A DNA stretch of 64,000 nucleotides from Alphaproteobacteria bacterium (GCA_026225415.1 JAMFSS010000002.1:151915-215914); one strand, 5' to 3'; shown: positions 8,807 through 17,725, counted from the first letter of the stretch. A program made the numbers and translations. Notes: generated by a model not told the origin, from the sequence alone.

Positions 8807-9598
8807 ATGGGCGCAGATTTCAACAGCTCTATTCCCATCGGCAGCGGCAATAACGCCGCGCCGCTCGCCGCGCTCAAAAACCAGTCAGCCACCACCACCG
8901 CATCAACACCCGCCGCGCCCCCACAAACCCAACCCGAAGCGCATCAACCCGAAGGTTATTGGGCACGCACCAAAGATTATCTGGCCGACAATGCTTTGAC
9001 CAGACTCGTAAGTGGCGTGATCGCTGGCACCAGCAACCTCTACAGTAACAGACCGGGTCATCCGGTCATTGGCAAAAAACCGACCACGAAACTGGCGGGC
9101 TATTGTGCACATAATGTCGTGGCGGCGCTTAATGCTGCAGGCGTCCATGTCACATCGGCCAATGCCAAAGATTTACCCGCGCCTTTAAAAGCGGCGGGCT
9201 TCAATTCATTTGTGCCGCGCGATTGCGACAAACCACTTGCGGGTGATGTGATGGTTATCGCAGGCATCGGTCAGGTTCCCCCCAAAGGACAAAAACCAAA
9301 ACCCGGCGAACATCCCTATGGCCATGTCGCCGTCTATACCGGCGATCCACCCAAAGGCTGCGGCTGGGTATCCGACGGTATTCAATATGACGATAAATTC
9401 TGCCTCCGCGGTGTCTCCAAAGCCGAACAGGCCGCCAAAACAACCTATTTCCGCAACCCCACTTTGGCCGCCCAAGCGGTCAAAGCCGGTTTTGCGCTTA
9501 CCATCCCCAACGCCACAACCGATACGCCGCCCACAGCACCCCCCACAGGGCTGCAACCTTCTTCCACCCGCCTTCTTCTGCCCACCCCAGCCGCCTGA
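8807..9598 (+). CDS. CHAP/amidase-like cell-wall hydrolase, no signal peptide
   Basis: The 263-residue protein has a Pro/Ala/Thr/Gln-rich disordered head (residues 1-50) and a papain-like cysteine peptidase core: Cys100 in GYCAHNVVAALNAAG, GDVMVIAG at 146-153, His173 in YGHVAVYTG, and WVSDGIQ at 187-193. The Cys-His spacing and the GDV...GHVA motif resemble CHAP or NlpC/P60 peptidoglycan amidases, and the WVSD-Q motif recalls amidase effectors of secretion systems. It has no signal peptide or transmembrane segment. It is paralogous to the next gene (shared core, both with YFRNP-LAAQA tails) and opens the four-gene unit. Confidence 0.7.
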   Translation: MGADFNSSIPIGSGNNAAPLAALKNQSATTTASTPAAPPQTQPEAHQPEGYWARTKDYLADNALTRLVSGVIAGTSNLYSNRPGHPVIGKKPTTKLAGYCAHNVVAALNAAGVHVTSANAKDLPAPLKAAGFNSFVPRDCDKPLAGDVMVIAGIGQVPPKGQKPKPGEHPYGHVAVYTGDPPKGCGWVSDGIQYDDKFCLRGVSKAEQAAKTTYFRNPTLAAQAVKAGFALTIPNATTDTPPTAPPTGLQPSSTRLLLPTPAA

Positions 9599-9660
9599 AA
9601 ACGCTGAAAAATAACCACCCAACTACCCATATTTAGTCTTTATTCCGGCTATGCAATTAA

Positions 9661-9688
9661 TTGACCGTTAACCGTCTTTAGTTACAAT
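9661..9688 (+). promoter_or_regulatory. sigma-70-type promoter for the His-rich hydrolase genes
   Basis: TTGACC at 9661-9666, a 16-base spacer, and TACAAT at 9683-9688. It is the best promoter match in this area and lies 37 bases before the ATG at 9725, so the last three genes of the unit can be transcribed independently of the first. Confidence 0.6.
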
Positions 9689-9724
9689 ACAATCTATATT
9701 CATTTTTTTAGAAGGCTATTGGCC

Positions 9725-10444
9725 ATGCACCACGCGCACTCTCATCACGGTCACCACCATCATCGTCATCACGGGCATCGGCATCACTTGGCCTCGATGA
9801 AATCAGATCATGCCGCTGGTACACTTCATACGCTGGCCGGAACGCTGACGAAACTTGTGACCAACGCCATCAAGGGGACTGAAGTCAGACTTAATGACGC
9901 TGGCCATCCCGTTGGAACAAAACCCGCGCATACTTTCGGCGGTTGGTGCGCCCACAACGTTGTAACAGCGTTAAACGAAGCAGGCATTCACGTTCCAAGA
10001 ACGCATTTTGCAAAAGACCTTCCCACCCATTTGCAAAAAACAGGCTTTGAAAGAATGGAAACTTGTGAAAAACCGCTGGCTGGCGATGTTATGGTGATCG
10101 GCGCCTGCCCCCCAAGACATGACGCGGGTCATGTTGCTATCTATACCGGCAAACAAACCGGTTGGGTCTCAGACGCTACACAAGGCAACAACAGATTTGT
10201 GCTGGCTGGCGTGACGCAAGGTACACAGGAATCGCGCACAGCCTATTTCCGCAATCCTTCTTTAGCCGCACAAGCGGAAGCCTTACACGGCACTCGACTC
10301 GCCGCGTCCGACACTCCGACAAACGGCGCAGGACATCACCATCACCACCATCATGCCAGCCTTCGCTCAACGAGCCTTGCCTCTGCCGCATCGACAGTGG
10401 CGCCTACGACACAGCCCGCTATTGCAGCGCCATCCATAAGCTAA
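9725..10444 (+). CDS. His-rich CHAP/amidase-like cell-wall hydrolase
   Basis: The product is 239 residues. The first 21 contain 12 histidines, a second run of seven histidines lies at about 204-210, and an Ala/Ser/Thr tail follows. The core matches the previous gene: Cys75 in GWCAHNVVTALNEAG, GDVMVIG at 120-126, His136 in AGHVAIYTG, WVSDATQ. GAAGG stands 9 bases before this ATG; a TTG two codons upstream lies closer to it. No Sec or Tat signal is visible. Histidine tracts suggest divalent metal binding, but that is inference. Likely substrate: peptide cross-links of peptidoglycan. Confidence 0.7.
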   Translation: MHHAHSHHGHHHHRHHGHRHHLASMKSDHAAGTLHTLAGTLTKLVTNAIKGTEVRLNDAGHPVGTKPAHTFGGWCAHNVVTALNEAGIHVPRTHFAKDLPTHLQKTGFERMETCEKPLAGDVMVIGACPPRHDAGHVAIYTGKQTGWVSDATQGNNRFVLAGVTQGTQESRTAYFRNPSLAAQAEALHGTRLAASDTPTNGAGHHHHHHHASLRSTSLASAASTVAPTTQPAIAAPSIS

Positions 10445-10463
10445 CTTTGAAAGGTTGATTGAC

Positions 10464-11351
10464 ATGAACGCACACAATCATCGCCACCACCCCAAGGGCG
10501 TTCTGCACCATCATCATGCAGCGGAAATCACCGGCCAAACATCGGGCATCGCATCTTATTCCATCGATCAACTGCATCAGGTTCTGGCGGATGCAGCCAC
10601 TGTCACGCATTTGAAATACTCAAAATTGCTGCTCGAAGTCGCCAACCACGAAGCGCGCCATCCTTTTCAACTCGACAATCTCGCCGATGGTCATGGCCGC
10701 AACGGCGGCGTTGTCTCGCGCGGTCTTATGCAGATTGCACCCGCTACCCTGACCGCAAAACTGGAGGAACATAGAACAGAATTGGAAGGCATTTTCTCAA
10801 AACCGGAATATGGCAACCGTTTCAAAGCCGCGCTCGACTGGATGAAAGGCGACCATTCGCATGCCGCGCATGAAGCCCTTCTGAAAACAATGTATGACCC
10901 GATGTTCAGCGGCATCGTGGGCTCTAAAATTTTGCAGGATTGCGGTGGCAACTCCGCGCATCCCGGCCGCGCCTATCTTTCCTATGTCCATCCGGGTATG
11001 GCCGGCATCATTGCGCATGCCAAAGAAAACGGCTCGACCGAAAGCGCCCTTCAACTTGCCAGAGATAACGGTGTTGCAGATGCCGTTGTAACCAACAACC
11101 CTGCCGTTTTCGGCGCCGATGGCGCATGGACGGCACAAGAAGTCATCGATCATAACGACAAAAAATTTGAAGGCGTCATGCCGCCGGAACCTGTCCATCA
11201 TCACGCTCATCATAATCTAAAAGCCGCACAAGCGCATGAAGGGCATCACCATCACCTGCACCATCATCACAAACATCATCACCATCATCACCACCATCAT
11301 CACGCGTCGTCGCCTGCGGCTCCGGCGGCACCACCGCCGCCAGCGGTATAA
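10464..11351 (+). CDS. His-rich lysozyme/transglycosylase-like protein
   Basis: The 295-residue protein has histidines at both ends: HNHRHH and LHHHH within the first 18 residues, and a C-terminal tail with a run of ten histidines before ASSPAAPAAP. The core has a glutamate in EVANHEAR (Glu63) followed by SRGLMQIAPAT (85-95), the pattern of SLT-type lytic transglycosylases where a helix-borne Glu precedes a GLMQI motif. A likely role is cleavage of glycan strands. No signal peptide. The ATG at 10464 has AAAGG 9 bases upstream, 19 bases after the previous stop, so the genes form an operon. Confidence 0.65.
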   Translation: MNAHNHRHHPKGVLHHHHAAEITGQTSGIASYSIDQLHQVLADAATVTHLKYSKLLLEVANHEARHPFQLDNLADGHGRNGGVVSRGLMQIAPATLTAKLEEHRTELEGIFSKPEYGNRFKAALDWMKGDHSHAAHEALLKTMYDPMFSGIVGSKILQDCGGNSAHPGRAYLSYVHPGMAGIIAHAKENGSTESALQLARDNGVADAVVTNNPAVFGADGAWTAQEVIDHNDKKFEGVMPPEPVHHHAHHNLKAAQAHEGHHHHLHHHHKHHHHHHHHHHASSPAAPAAPPPPAV

Positions 11352-11404
11352 TGTCAAAAGAATTAATCAACCCACGACCCTGATATTTTAGAAGGAACCG
11401 AACA

Positions 11405-12925
11405 ATGGCCGCAACACATCGCCCTAGCCACCACACCTTGAAATCCGCCCCCACACCAAATGCGGGACAGATCGCTTATGACAAGCAACTACTGGCAGAC
11501 GCCAACACCTCCTATAATTACATCAACGGCAAACCCGGCAAGCCCGTAGGCATCGCGCCAAACTCCGCCGTTTACACGATGCGCAGCGGCTATGACAAAG
11601 ACAGCCTTAAAGGCTTAAACGATGCCCTTACCGATCTGGGTATCCCCGATGATGCGCGCCGCCTGTCCTATTACGCAACCGCCTTGCGCGAAAACGCCAG
11701 CGGCGACCCAACGCTTGATAACCCCACCAGCCCCCATTCGCGCGGCCTGATGCAGGTGTCGGACAGACCCGCCGACAACACCGCGCTGCACCTGCTCGAC
11801 CACTACGCCAAACAAGGCCCGCACATTGTCGGCACCCATCCGCCGAAATTCGCCCCCGGCCTGTTGGAAGTTCTGGCCGCAAGCAATGAAAAACCCATTC
11901 AAACTGGCAACGCAAAAGATGCGGAAGCCATCTTCAAGGGTTATGGCGATCGTTATCGCGCAATGGGATGGAACAATCACAATGCGCCTGTGATGTCTAG
12001 CGTAGCCAAAGACGATAAAAGCTTTACGCCGAATATCTACCAAGCCGCCATCGACTACATGAACGGCAAACGCACAGATGCGAATAAAAAAGCAGTCAGC
12101 CTGCTTTTACACGACGCCAAATTCAACGCCATTCTGGGCATCACCAATCAACGCGAATTGCTTGCGAAATACAGCACGCCAAAATATGCGGTCAAAGGCA
12201 TCAAGCCAGCCGTACTTGCCGATATCGCCTATATCGATCCCAAGGTAGCGGATAAAATTTCGGCGGCGGCGCAAAAAGGCCGCTACGGCGATAATGTCGC
12301 CATGCTTTTGCAAAGCAAGGAATTCGGCCCCGCAATGACCTCGAAACAGGTCAAGCTTTTGATGGCACGAAACGGTACCGCGCTGGATGGCACCGTGGGC
12401 GATGTGTTGAAATGGCACATCGATAAAACCACCAGCCTGCTTCCAATGCGTGAAGCCGCGCGCCAACGCGCCGTGATCGACTTGCTCATCATGCCGCCTC
12501 AGCAGTTACAAGCCGCAGCGCCAGCAAGTGCAGCAACCGGTATCGCCGTCGCGCCTCAACCAAAAGGCAACACGCCTGCGCCTGAATCTCTATTGCCACC
12601 GGAACCCACCACAACACGCGCGGGTTTAAGAGCTGCGCAAGCCGGCCTCGGCCCCGAAGCCGCGGCCATCCTCGACGGCCATAATGTCCACAGAACAAAA
12701 GGCTTTCTTGGCTTGGGGCTGATCGGTCGCAAAACAGATTACGATGGCCGTACCCTGCGCGGTGCCGAAAAACGCGAAACACTGCTCGCGCTCAAAGAAC
12801 GTCAGGCATTGGATGCAGGCAAAACCGCCAAAGCCGCCAAAATTGAATCCCAAATAAAACGCGTAGAAGCAAAGACGGGCGTAACCCCGTCACCCAACAA
12901 AGTCGGGTTTGATATCCCATTATAA
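11405..12925 (+). CDS. large lysozyme-like protein of the hydrolase unit
   Basis: The 506-residue protein starts after AAGGA. Its N-terminal half carries YYATALRENASG (Glu96) and HSRGLMQVSDRP (111-122), the same Glu then RGLMQ arrangement as the previous gene, so it is probably a second, longer glycan-cleaving enzyme. Residues about 370-400 are a Pro/Ala linker, and the C-terminus is a charged helical segment (AEKRETLLALKERQ). There is no signal peptide. It is less histidine-rich than its neighbours. A strong terminator follows at 12949. The family assignment rests on motifs only. Confidence 0.6.
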   Translation: MAATHRPSHHTLKSAPTPNAGQIAYDKQLLADANTSYNYINGKPGKPVGIAPNSAVYTMRSGYDKDSLKGLNDALTDLGIPDDARRLSYYATALRENASGDPTLDNPTSPHSRGLMQVSDRPADNTALHLLDHYAKQGPHIVGTHPPKFAPGLLEVLAASNEKPIQTGNAKDAEAIFKGYGDRYRAMGWNNHNAPVMSSVAKDDKSFTPNIYQAAIDYMNGKRTDANKKAVSLLLHDAKFNAILGITNQRELLAKYSTPKYAVKGIKPAVLADIAYIDPKVADKISAAAQKGRYGDNVAMLLQSKEFGPAMTSKQVKLLMARNGTALDGTVGDVLKWHIDKTTSLLPMREAARQRAVIDLLIMPPQQLQAAAPASAATGIAVAPQPKGNTPAPESLLPPEPTTTRAGLRAAQAGLGPEAAAILDGHNVHRTKGFLGLGLIGRKTDYDGRTLRGAEKRETLLALKERQALDAGKTAKAAKIESQIKRVEAKTGVTPSPNKVGFDIPL

Positions 12926-12948
12926 GCTTGCCAAACAGCAAATAAGGG

Positions 12949-12976
12949 GGCGGTGCTTCGGCATCGCCTCTTTTTT
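12949..12976 (+). terminator. Rho-independent terminator closing the hydrolase unit
   Basis: GGCGGTGC-ttcg-GCATCGCC followed by TC and six T. A UUCG tetraloop caps an 8-bp stem with one G-U pair. It isolates the hydrolase genes from sucB. Confidence 0.85.
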
Positions 12977-13015
12977 GTGCGCCATAAATTTCCCCTTCAC
13001 CCTTAATTCCCCGCT

Positions 13016-13043
13016 TTGACTTTCGCGCGATTCACGCTATCAA
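13016..13043 (+). promoter_or_regulatory. candidate promoter for sucB
   Basis: TTGACT at 13016-13021, a 16-base spacer and TATCAA at 13038-13043, between the upstream terminator and the sucB start. sucB needs its own promoter here because the terminator at 12949 separates it from sucA. Confidence 0.45.
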
Positions 13044-13078
13044 TACGCCTTCAAATGACCCCCACTGCTGAGGCCACA

Positions 13079-14305
13079 ATGTCCGTTCAAATCGTCGTTC
13101 CCCCCATGGGCGAATCCGTTTCCGAAGCCACCGTTGCCAAATGGCTGAAAAAAGTCGGCGATCAGGTGCGCATGGACGAACCGCTGGTCGAATTGGAAAC
13201 CGATAAAGTAACGCTCGAAGTCAACGCGCTAACCGCAGGCATCATCAGCGAAATCAAGGCACCTCAAGGCAGCAATGTCGGTGTCGGTGCCATTTTGGGC
13301 GTCATTCAGGAAGGCGCCGCTGCGGTATCCTCACCCACCGCCTCCGCCAGCACAGCGGCTCCCGCCAAGCCAGCGGCACCTATCGCAGCAAATGCGCCTG
13401 CAACAGCGCCAGTCCTTATGCCCGCCGCACAAAAACAAGCTGGTGATCGCGGCCTGAATCCGTACGAAATTCCTGGCACCGGCAAAGGCGGCCGCGTGAC
13501 CAAGGAAGATGTTGTGGCCTTTACGCCTTCCGCAACCCCATCCGCCATTCCAACCCCCGCACCCGCCGCGCGCGCACCACAACCCACCGGCCCCCGCGCC
13601 AAAGGCGACCGCGAAGAACGCGTGAAAATGACCAAACTGCGCAAGGTCATCGCGCAACGCTTGAAGGAAGCGCAAAACACCGCCGCCATGCTGACCACTT
13701 TCAACGAAGTGGATATGACCGCGATTATGGCGCTGCGCAATATGCACAAAGACGCGTTCGAGAAAAAGAACGGCGTCAAACTCGGCTTCATGTCGTTCTT
13801 TGTCAAAGCCTGTATTCAGGCGTTGAAAGAACTTCCCGCCGTTAATGCGGAAATCGAAGGCGACGATCTGGTTTACAAAAACTATTATGATATCGGCGTG
13901 GCGGTCGGCACCCCCAACGGTCTGGTCGTGCCTGTGTTGCGCGATGCGGATGCGCTCAGCTTTGCCGAAGTCGAAAAAGGTATCGGCGATCTGGGCAAAC
14001 GCGCCAAGGATGGCAAGCTGTCTATGTCAGATCTGTCGGGCGGCACCTTCACTATCACAAATGGCGGCATCTATGGCTCGCTCATGTCGACCCCCATCCT
14101 CAACCCGCCGCAATCCGGCATCTTGGGCATGCACTCCATCAAGGAACGCGCCGTTGTGATTAACGGCAAGGTCGAAGCCCGCCCGATGATGTATCTGGCA
14201 CTGTCCTACGACCACCGCGTTATCGATGGCCGCGAAGCGGTAACCTTCCTTGTCCGCGTTAAGGAATGCATCGAAAGCCCCGAACGCCTCCTTATCGGCG
14301 TGTGA
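13079..14305 (+). CDS. sucB: 2-oxoglutarate dehydrogenase E2, dihydrolipoamide succinyltransferase
   Basis: The 408-residue protein has one lipoyl domain with Lys43 in ETDKVTLEV, an Ala/Pro-rich linker (about 78-120), a peripheral-subunit-binding domain ([20 protein letters not shown]), and the acyltransferase domain ending in [11 protein letters not shown]. The ATG at 13079 is preceded by TGAGG at 5 bases; a longer in-frame extension to 13016 runs through the promoter and is rejected. It works with sucA and lpdA, neither of which is adjacent here. Confidence 0.97.
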   Translation: MSVQIVVPPMGESVSEATVAKWLKKVGDQVRMDEPLVELETDKVTLEVNALTAGIISEIKAPQGSNVGVGAILGVIQEGAAAVSSPTASASTAAPAKPAAPIAANAPATAPVLMPAAQKQAGDRGLNPYEIPGTGKGGRVTKEDVVAFTPSATPSAIPTPAPAARAPQPTGPRAKGDREERVKMTKLRKVIAQRLKEAQNTAAMLTTFNEVDMTAIMALRNMHKDAFEKKNGVKLGFMSFFVKACIQALKELPAVNAEIEGDDLVYKNYYDIGVAVGTPNGLVVPVLRDADALSFAEVEKGIGDLGKRAKDGKLSMSDLSGGTFTITNGGIYGSLMSTPILNPPQSGILGMHSIKERAVVINGKVEARPMMYLALSYDHRVIDGREAVTFLVRVKECIESPERLLIGV

Positions 14306-14383
14306 TACCGATAGCGCGTTAACCAAAGAATCACCGATGAAAGCAAACGAATCTATTGCATCGCACAAGGCGCATGTATAAAT

Positions 14384-14416
14384 AGGCAATAAGTTTTTCA
14401 TTATTGCTTATTTTTT
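14384..14416 (+). terminator. Rho-independent terminator after sucB
   Basis: AGGCAATAA and TTATTGCTT form a 9-bp stem with one G-U pair around an 8-base loop, followed by A and six T. It ends 9 bases before the next start codon. Confidence 0.7.
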
Positions 14417-14425
14417 AGGTGTTCA

Positions 14426-16597
14426 ATGCGTGGCGAAACCGGCTTTTCCCTGAGCGATCTGCGGAACCACCCCGGATTTACATTTGTTATCGCCACCCAC
14501 ACCGATGAAAAGCCATTCAATTTTTCGGTGATCGGCGATTACTTCACGCAAAATTACGGCTTCCCCCTCGCTATTTTTCCCCTTGTACATTTCCGCCCCC
14601 ACTCCGCGCCCCTGGAGGATGGAAAAAGTTCGGCAGCCAACGCCATTATTAAACGCGCGGCGGCGGAAGAGGGCCGTATCACCCTCAGCAATCCCGACAC
14701 TAAAGAACACAGGGCATTGGTCAAAGGTGCCAGCAGACATGGTGTTGCCTTCCATCAGCATACAACTATCTTGTTCAGCGAAGACAGCATTCAGGGTATT
14801 CCTCTTTCTCTCGCGCCACTCTTCCTGAAAAAACTTGTATCCGCAGGCGCAAATCCTGACTTGCTGAAAAATACCAGAACGCACAACCATAAGGATATCG
14901 ATTATCTGATGCTCGTCGACTACGGCATCATCAAAAACGCCATCGGAACCTACGCATTTTACGACCTCCTCCGACAAACCGCCCATGAAAGCGGATACAA
15001 GAATTTTGACTCAGTCCCCCTCATCGATGATGTAAGCTGCTCATGGATGCGCCTCGACGAAGAAAAGAAGATGCAAGACAGGGAACCGGTCAAAGCCATT
15101 ACCGAAGTTTTTCTTTATGCACCCGATGGGCTTGATAAACCTCTGCGCAAACCAGACAAAGAAAGCATCTATCCCAAACAACTGCTCTGCACATCCGTCC
15201 GTCCCGATGAGCCTATCAGCAACTATTTTTTCGACTATCTGCGTCATGAAAGCTTCCGCGCTGTTGTCTTTCAAAAACTCCTTATCGACATTGCCCGCGA
15301 CTCCCAACCCATTCCCATCAGCAAGAATTTCGTCAAAGCGCGCAAAGCCCTTGCCCACCGTCCGGCGGCGCAAGACGTTCTGGTGGTTCAGGTTACCCCA
15401 GGCAAAGCCCCCGCCATTTTCAAGGGCACACAACTCAAACGCTATATCCCCACAAGCTTTGACGAAGCCGCCGGTCTTTTATCGCTAGAATTCCCGTCTT
15501 ACGCCGCCCCACAACCGCGCACGGCGGATATCATCGTCGTCCCGCCCCACAAGCCGGAAAGTTTCGAAGGACGCCTGATCCATGCCGTCATGATCAACAG
15601 CATGAAAACCGCAAGACAAATCGACCCGCGCTATGGGCGTCAGACATCTTTTATCATCAACAATCTCAAAGGCTGCCTTAACAGGACGTTACGCGCCTCG
15701 CGCCGCCTGGATGATGCCGGTCTTGTTGGCAATTATCCCCGTTGCCTGCATAACGAAAGCCCGACAGGCCGCAAAATCATCGACATAGCCGGCGTCACAT
15801 TAAAATCCGACCAATATTTTCATGAACTCAGAAGCGATGACGAAGACGCGCTCAACAAAGCGAACCGCATCCTCGTCAGGCATTTGTCGGAAAATATCAT
15901 CCGCAGCCCGCATCAAGCAGCCCCGGATTATTTCTATCCGGAAAATATCGAGAAACCCGAAGGCATGTTCACTGGTGTTGGCTTCATGAGCGCCAATCAT
16001 GAAAATCTTGGCTCCGTGCAAGTCGCGGCGGATCTTTCGTCCATGCTCGCACGTAAGGATATGGCCGCAGGTTGGGGCGGCATGAACAAATTGCCTGGCA
16101 AGCAATTTATGGAATCATATTTGGCCAATGGAGGACAGTATCTTTTCGCTTCCTCCACTCATGATCTGGAGCAAATGGAAACAGTGGCTGGACTTGACAG
16201 CCGCATTCATCACCGCATCCTTCGCCGTACCATCGCGCCGCGCGCTATCGACCTTATCGGCTTTGCCGATATCCTCTACAGCCTCTATGGCGGCGTCGGC
16301 ACAGTGGTCGAAGATGGGATGGGCATCTTGTCAGACAAGCCCCTTATCTTCATTGACCCAATGCTCACAGGCATCAAACAATCGCCATGGAAATCTTCGC
16401 CCAAGGGTGAAGAAATGCGCTATCTGCTCGGCGAGGACCTCACTAATCTTATGGCATACTCGCACGATGCCTTATCGGGCAAAGGCATATTCCTCGCCAC
16501 TTCGGTCGACGAAGCGGAAGATTTCACGAATGAAATACTCAACAGGCCATCCGTTGTTGCGCGTCCGTCACAGGCTCCGCGACTCATTGCGGGCTAA
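14426..16597 (+). CDS. 723-residue protein with a LOG-like C-terminal domain, otherwise unknown
   Basis: No whole-length family is recognised. The last third holds TGVGFMSANHENLGSVQ (about 515) and LYGGVGTVVEDGMGIL (about 625), which match the Rossmann-fold LOG/PpnN pattern where GGxGTxxE binds the nucleotide phosphate and supplies the catalytic Glu; LSDKPLIFIDP follows as in that family. LOG proteins cleave nucleoside 5'-monophosphates at the N-glycosidic bond. The first about 450 residues are novel to me, with mixed alpha/beta character and no signal peptide or membrane segment. It stands alone between a terminator and the convergent tag gene, whose stop overlaps its own by 4 bases. Confidence 0.75.
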   Translation: MRGETGFSLSDLRNHPGFTFVIATHTDEKPFNFSVIGDYFTQNYGFPLAIFPLVHFRPHSAPLEDGKSSAANAIIKRAAAEEGRITLSNPDTKEHRALVKGASRHGVAFHQHTTILFSEDSIQGIPLSLAPLFLKKLVSAGANPDLLKNTRTHNHKDIDYLMLVDYGIIKNAIGTYAFYDLLRQTAHESGYKNFDSVPLIDDVSCSWMRLDEEKKMQDREPVKAITEVFLYAPDGLDKPLRKPDKESIYPKQLLCTSVRPDEPISNYFFDYLRHESFRAVVFQKLLIDIARDSQPIPISKNFVKARKALAHRPAAQDVLVVQVTPGKAPAIFKGTQLKRYIPTSFDEAAGLLSLEFPSYAAPQPRTADIIVVPPHKPESFEGRLIHAVMINSMKTARQIDPRYGRQTSFIINNLKGCLNRTLRASRRLDDAGLVGNYPRCLHNESPTGRKIIDIAGVTLKSDQYFHELRSDDEDALNKANRILVRHLSENIIRSPHQAAPDYFYPENIEKPEGMFTGVGFMSANHENLGSVQVAADLSSMLARKDMAAGWGGMNKLPGKQFMESYLANGGQYLFASSTHDLEQMETVAGLDSRIHHRILRRTIAPRAIDLIGFADILYSLYGGVGTVVEDGMGILSDKPLIFIDPMLTGIKQSPWKSSPKGEEMRYLLGEDLTNLMAYSHDALSGKGIFLATSVDEAEDFTNEILNRPSVVARPSQAPRLIAG

Positions 16598-17109
16598 TTC
16601 GCCAATTTCTTCCCAACCGCGCATCCTTCCCAATGCGCACCCGGCAAATAACCAAGGCTCATCAAAAATTCGCCGGTAATTTCGCCGCCGGTAAATTTGA
16701 AAGTCTTTTTAAATAACTTCACCCATTCCGCCTTGCCCAAAGGATGTTGCGCATCCAGCCACGCCGAAAACCCGCCATGCGTCTTCCGCATTTCCAGCAC
16801 CACACCAGCATTATGAATAATCGCCGCAATCTTCAACCGGTTGCGGATAATCCCCTCATCCGCCAATAACCGCTTCACCTCCATTGCGCCATACCCCGCA
16901 ACCGTCGCCACACGAAAACGCCCAAACGCCTTGTTCAACGCCTTGCGTTTCTTCAACACAATCTCCCAAGACAACCCGGCTTGCATAATTTCCATCGCCA
17001 GCCGTTCAAAAAGCACCGTTTCATCGGCAGAGTGAAAGCCATATTCCGTCCCGTGATAGGAAGCATGAACGGGGTGGTCGGGGGCCATTTCACAGTAAGC
17101 GCGGCTCAT
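16594..17109 (-). CDS. tag: DNA-3-methyladenine glycosylase I
   Basis: The 171-residue protein matches Tag: YHGTEYGFHSADETVLFERLAMEIMQAGLSWEIVLKKR near the start contains the base-pocket Glu and Trp residues, and VKRLLADEGIIRNRLKI follows the usual helix pattern. It excises 3-methyladenine in base-excision repair. The ATG at 17109 has TGGAGG 5 bases upstream and is preferred over a start four codons earlier. The N-terminal Cys and C-terminal His/Cys zinc site of E. coli Tag is only partly evident (YCEM near the start; HWEGC near the end). Confidence 0.92.
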   Translation of the reverse strand: MSRAYCEMAPDHPVHASYHGTEYGFHSADETVLFERLAMEIMQAGLSWEIVLKKRKALNKAFGRFRVATVAGYGAMEVKRLLADEGIIRNRLKIAAIIHNAGVVLEMRKTHGGFSAWLDAQHPLGKAEWVKLFKKTFKFTGGEITGEFLMSLGYLPGAHWEGCAVGKKLAN

Positions 17110-17227
17110 TAAGGCCTCCAAATGGGTTATATTTCGTTATTTTACCCTATTCTGCGGGTAATGCTTGCATTTTCAACGTCCTTTCCCTAAAACCTGCAAA
17201 GAATTTCTTACGCAGAAAGCTACGACA

Positions 17228-17548
17228 ATGAAAGCAAGCATCCACCCCGATTATCACGACATCACCGTCCTCATGACGGATGGCACCGAATTCAAGACGC
17301 GCAGCACCTATGGCCAAGCCGGTGCGAAGCTGCATTTGGATATCGACCCCAAGACCCATCCGGCATGGACAGGCCAGCATCGCATGGTCGATCGCGGCGG
17401 CCAGTTGGCCAAGTTCAACAAGCGTTTTGCTGGCATCACCGGCGCCAAGAAAGCCGAAGGCGAAGCAGAGGCACCCACAGCCGAAGCGGCACCAGCAGAA
17501 AAGATCAAGCTGACCACCAGCGCAGCTTCAGCCAAGAAGAACAAGTAA
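17228..17548 (+). CDS. rpmE: 50S ribosomal protein L31
   Basis: The 106-residue protein starts [24 protein letters not shown] and contains HPAWTGQ, the standard L31 signatures. The four zinc-binding cysteines of the C+ type are absent, as in many alphaproteobacterial L31 proteins. An Ala/Glu/Lys-rich extension of about 35 residues makes it longer than the usual 70-75. A terminator follows. Confidence 0.96.
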   Translation: MKASIHPDYHDITVLMTDGTEFKTRSTYGQAGAKLHLDIDPKTHPAWTGQHRMVDRGGQLAKFNKRFAGITGAKKAEGEAEAPTAEAAPAEKIKLTTSAASAKKNK

Positions 17549-17566
17549 TCTTTCTTCGCGACCCAA

Positions 17567-17601
17567 TAAAAAACCCTGCATCACAAAATGCGGGGTTTTT
17601 C
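17567..17601 (+). terminator. Rho-independent terminator after rpmE
   Basis: AAACCCTGCAT and ATGCGGGGTTT form an 11-bp stem with one G-U pair around a short loop, followed by a T-run. Confidence 0.85.
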
Positions 17602-17619
17602 TTTTTCTTGCTTCCTTTT

Positions 17620-17700
17620 CCTCTCCCCTTGAGGGAGAGGGCTTGAAAACTTAGGCTTACGCTCTTGAGGCGTAAGTCTTAGTTTTCAAGGGTGAGGGGT
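17620..17700. repeat. 80-bp hairpin repeat, copy 3 (diverged stem)
   Basis: Same plan as the other copies, but the long stem ends in TTGAAAACT and AGTTTTCAA instead of GCAAAAACT and AGTTTTTGC. Both arms changed together, so pairing is kept. It lies between rpmE and lpdA, which are convergent. Confidence 0.85.
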
Positions 17701-17725
17701 CGACTTGCTTACATCCCATCAAAAA

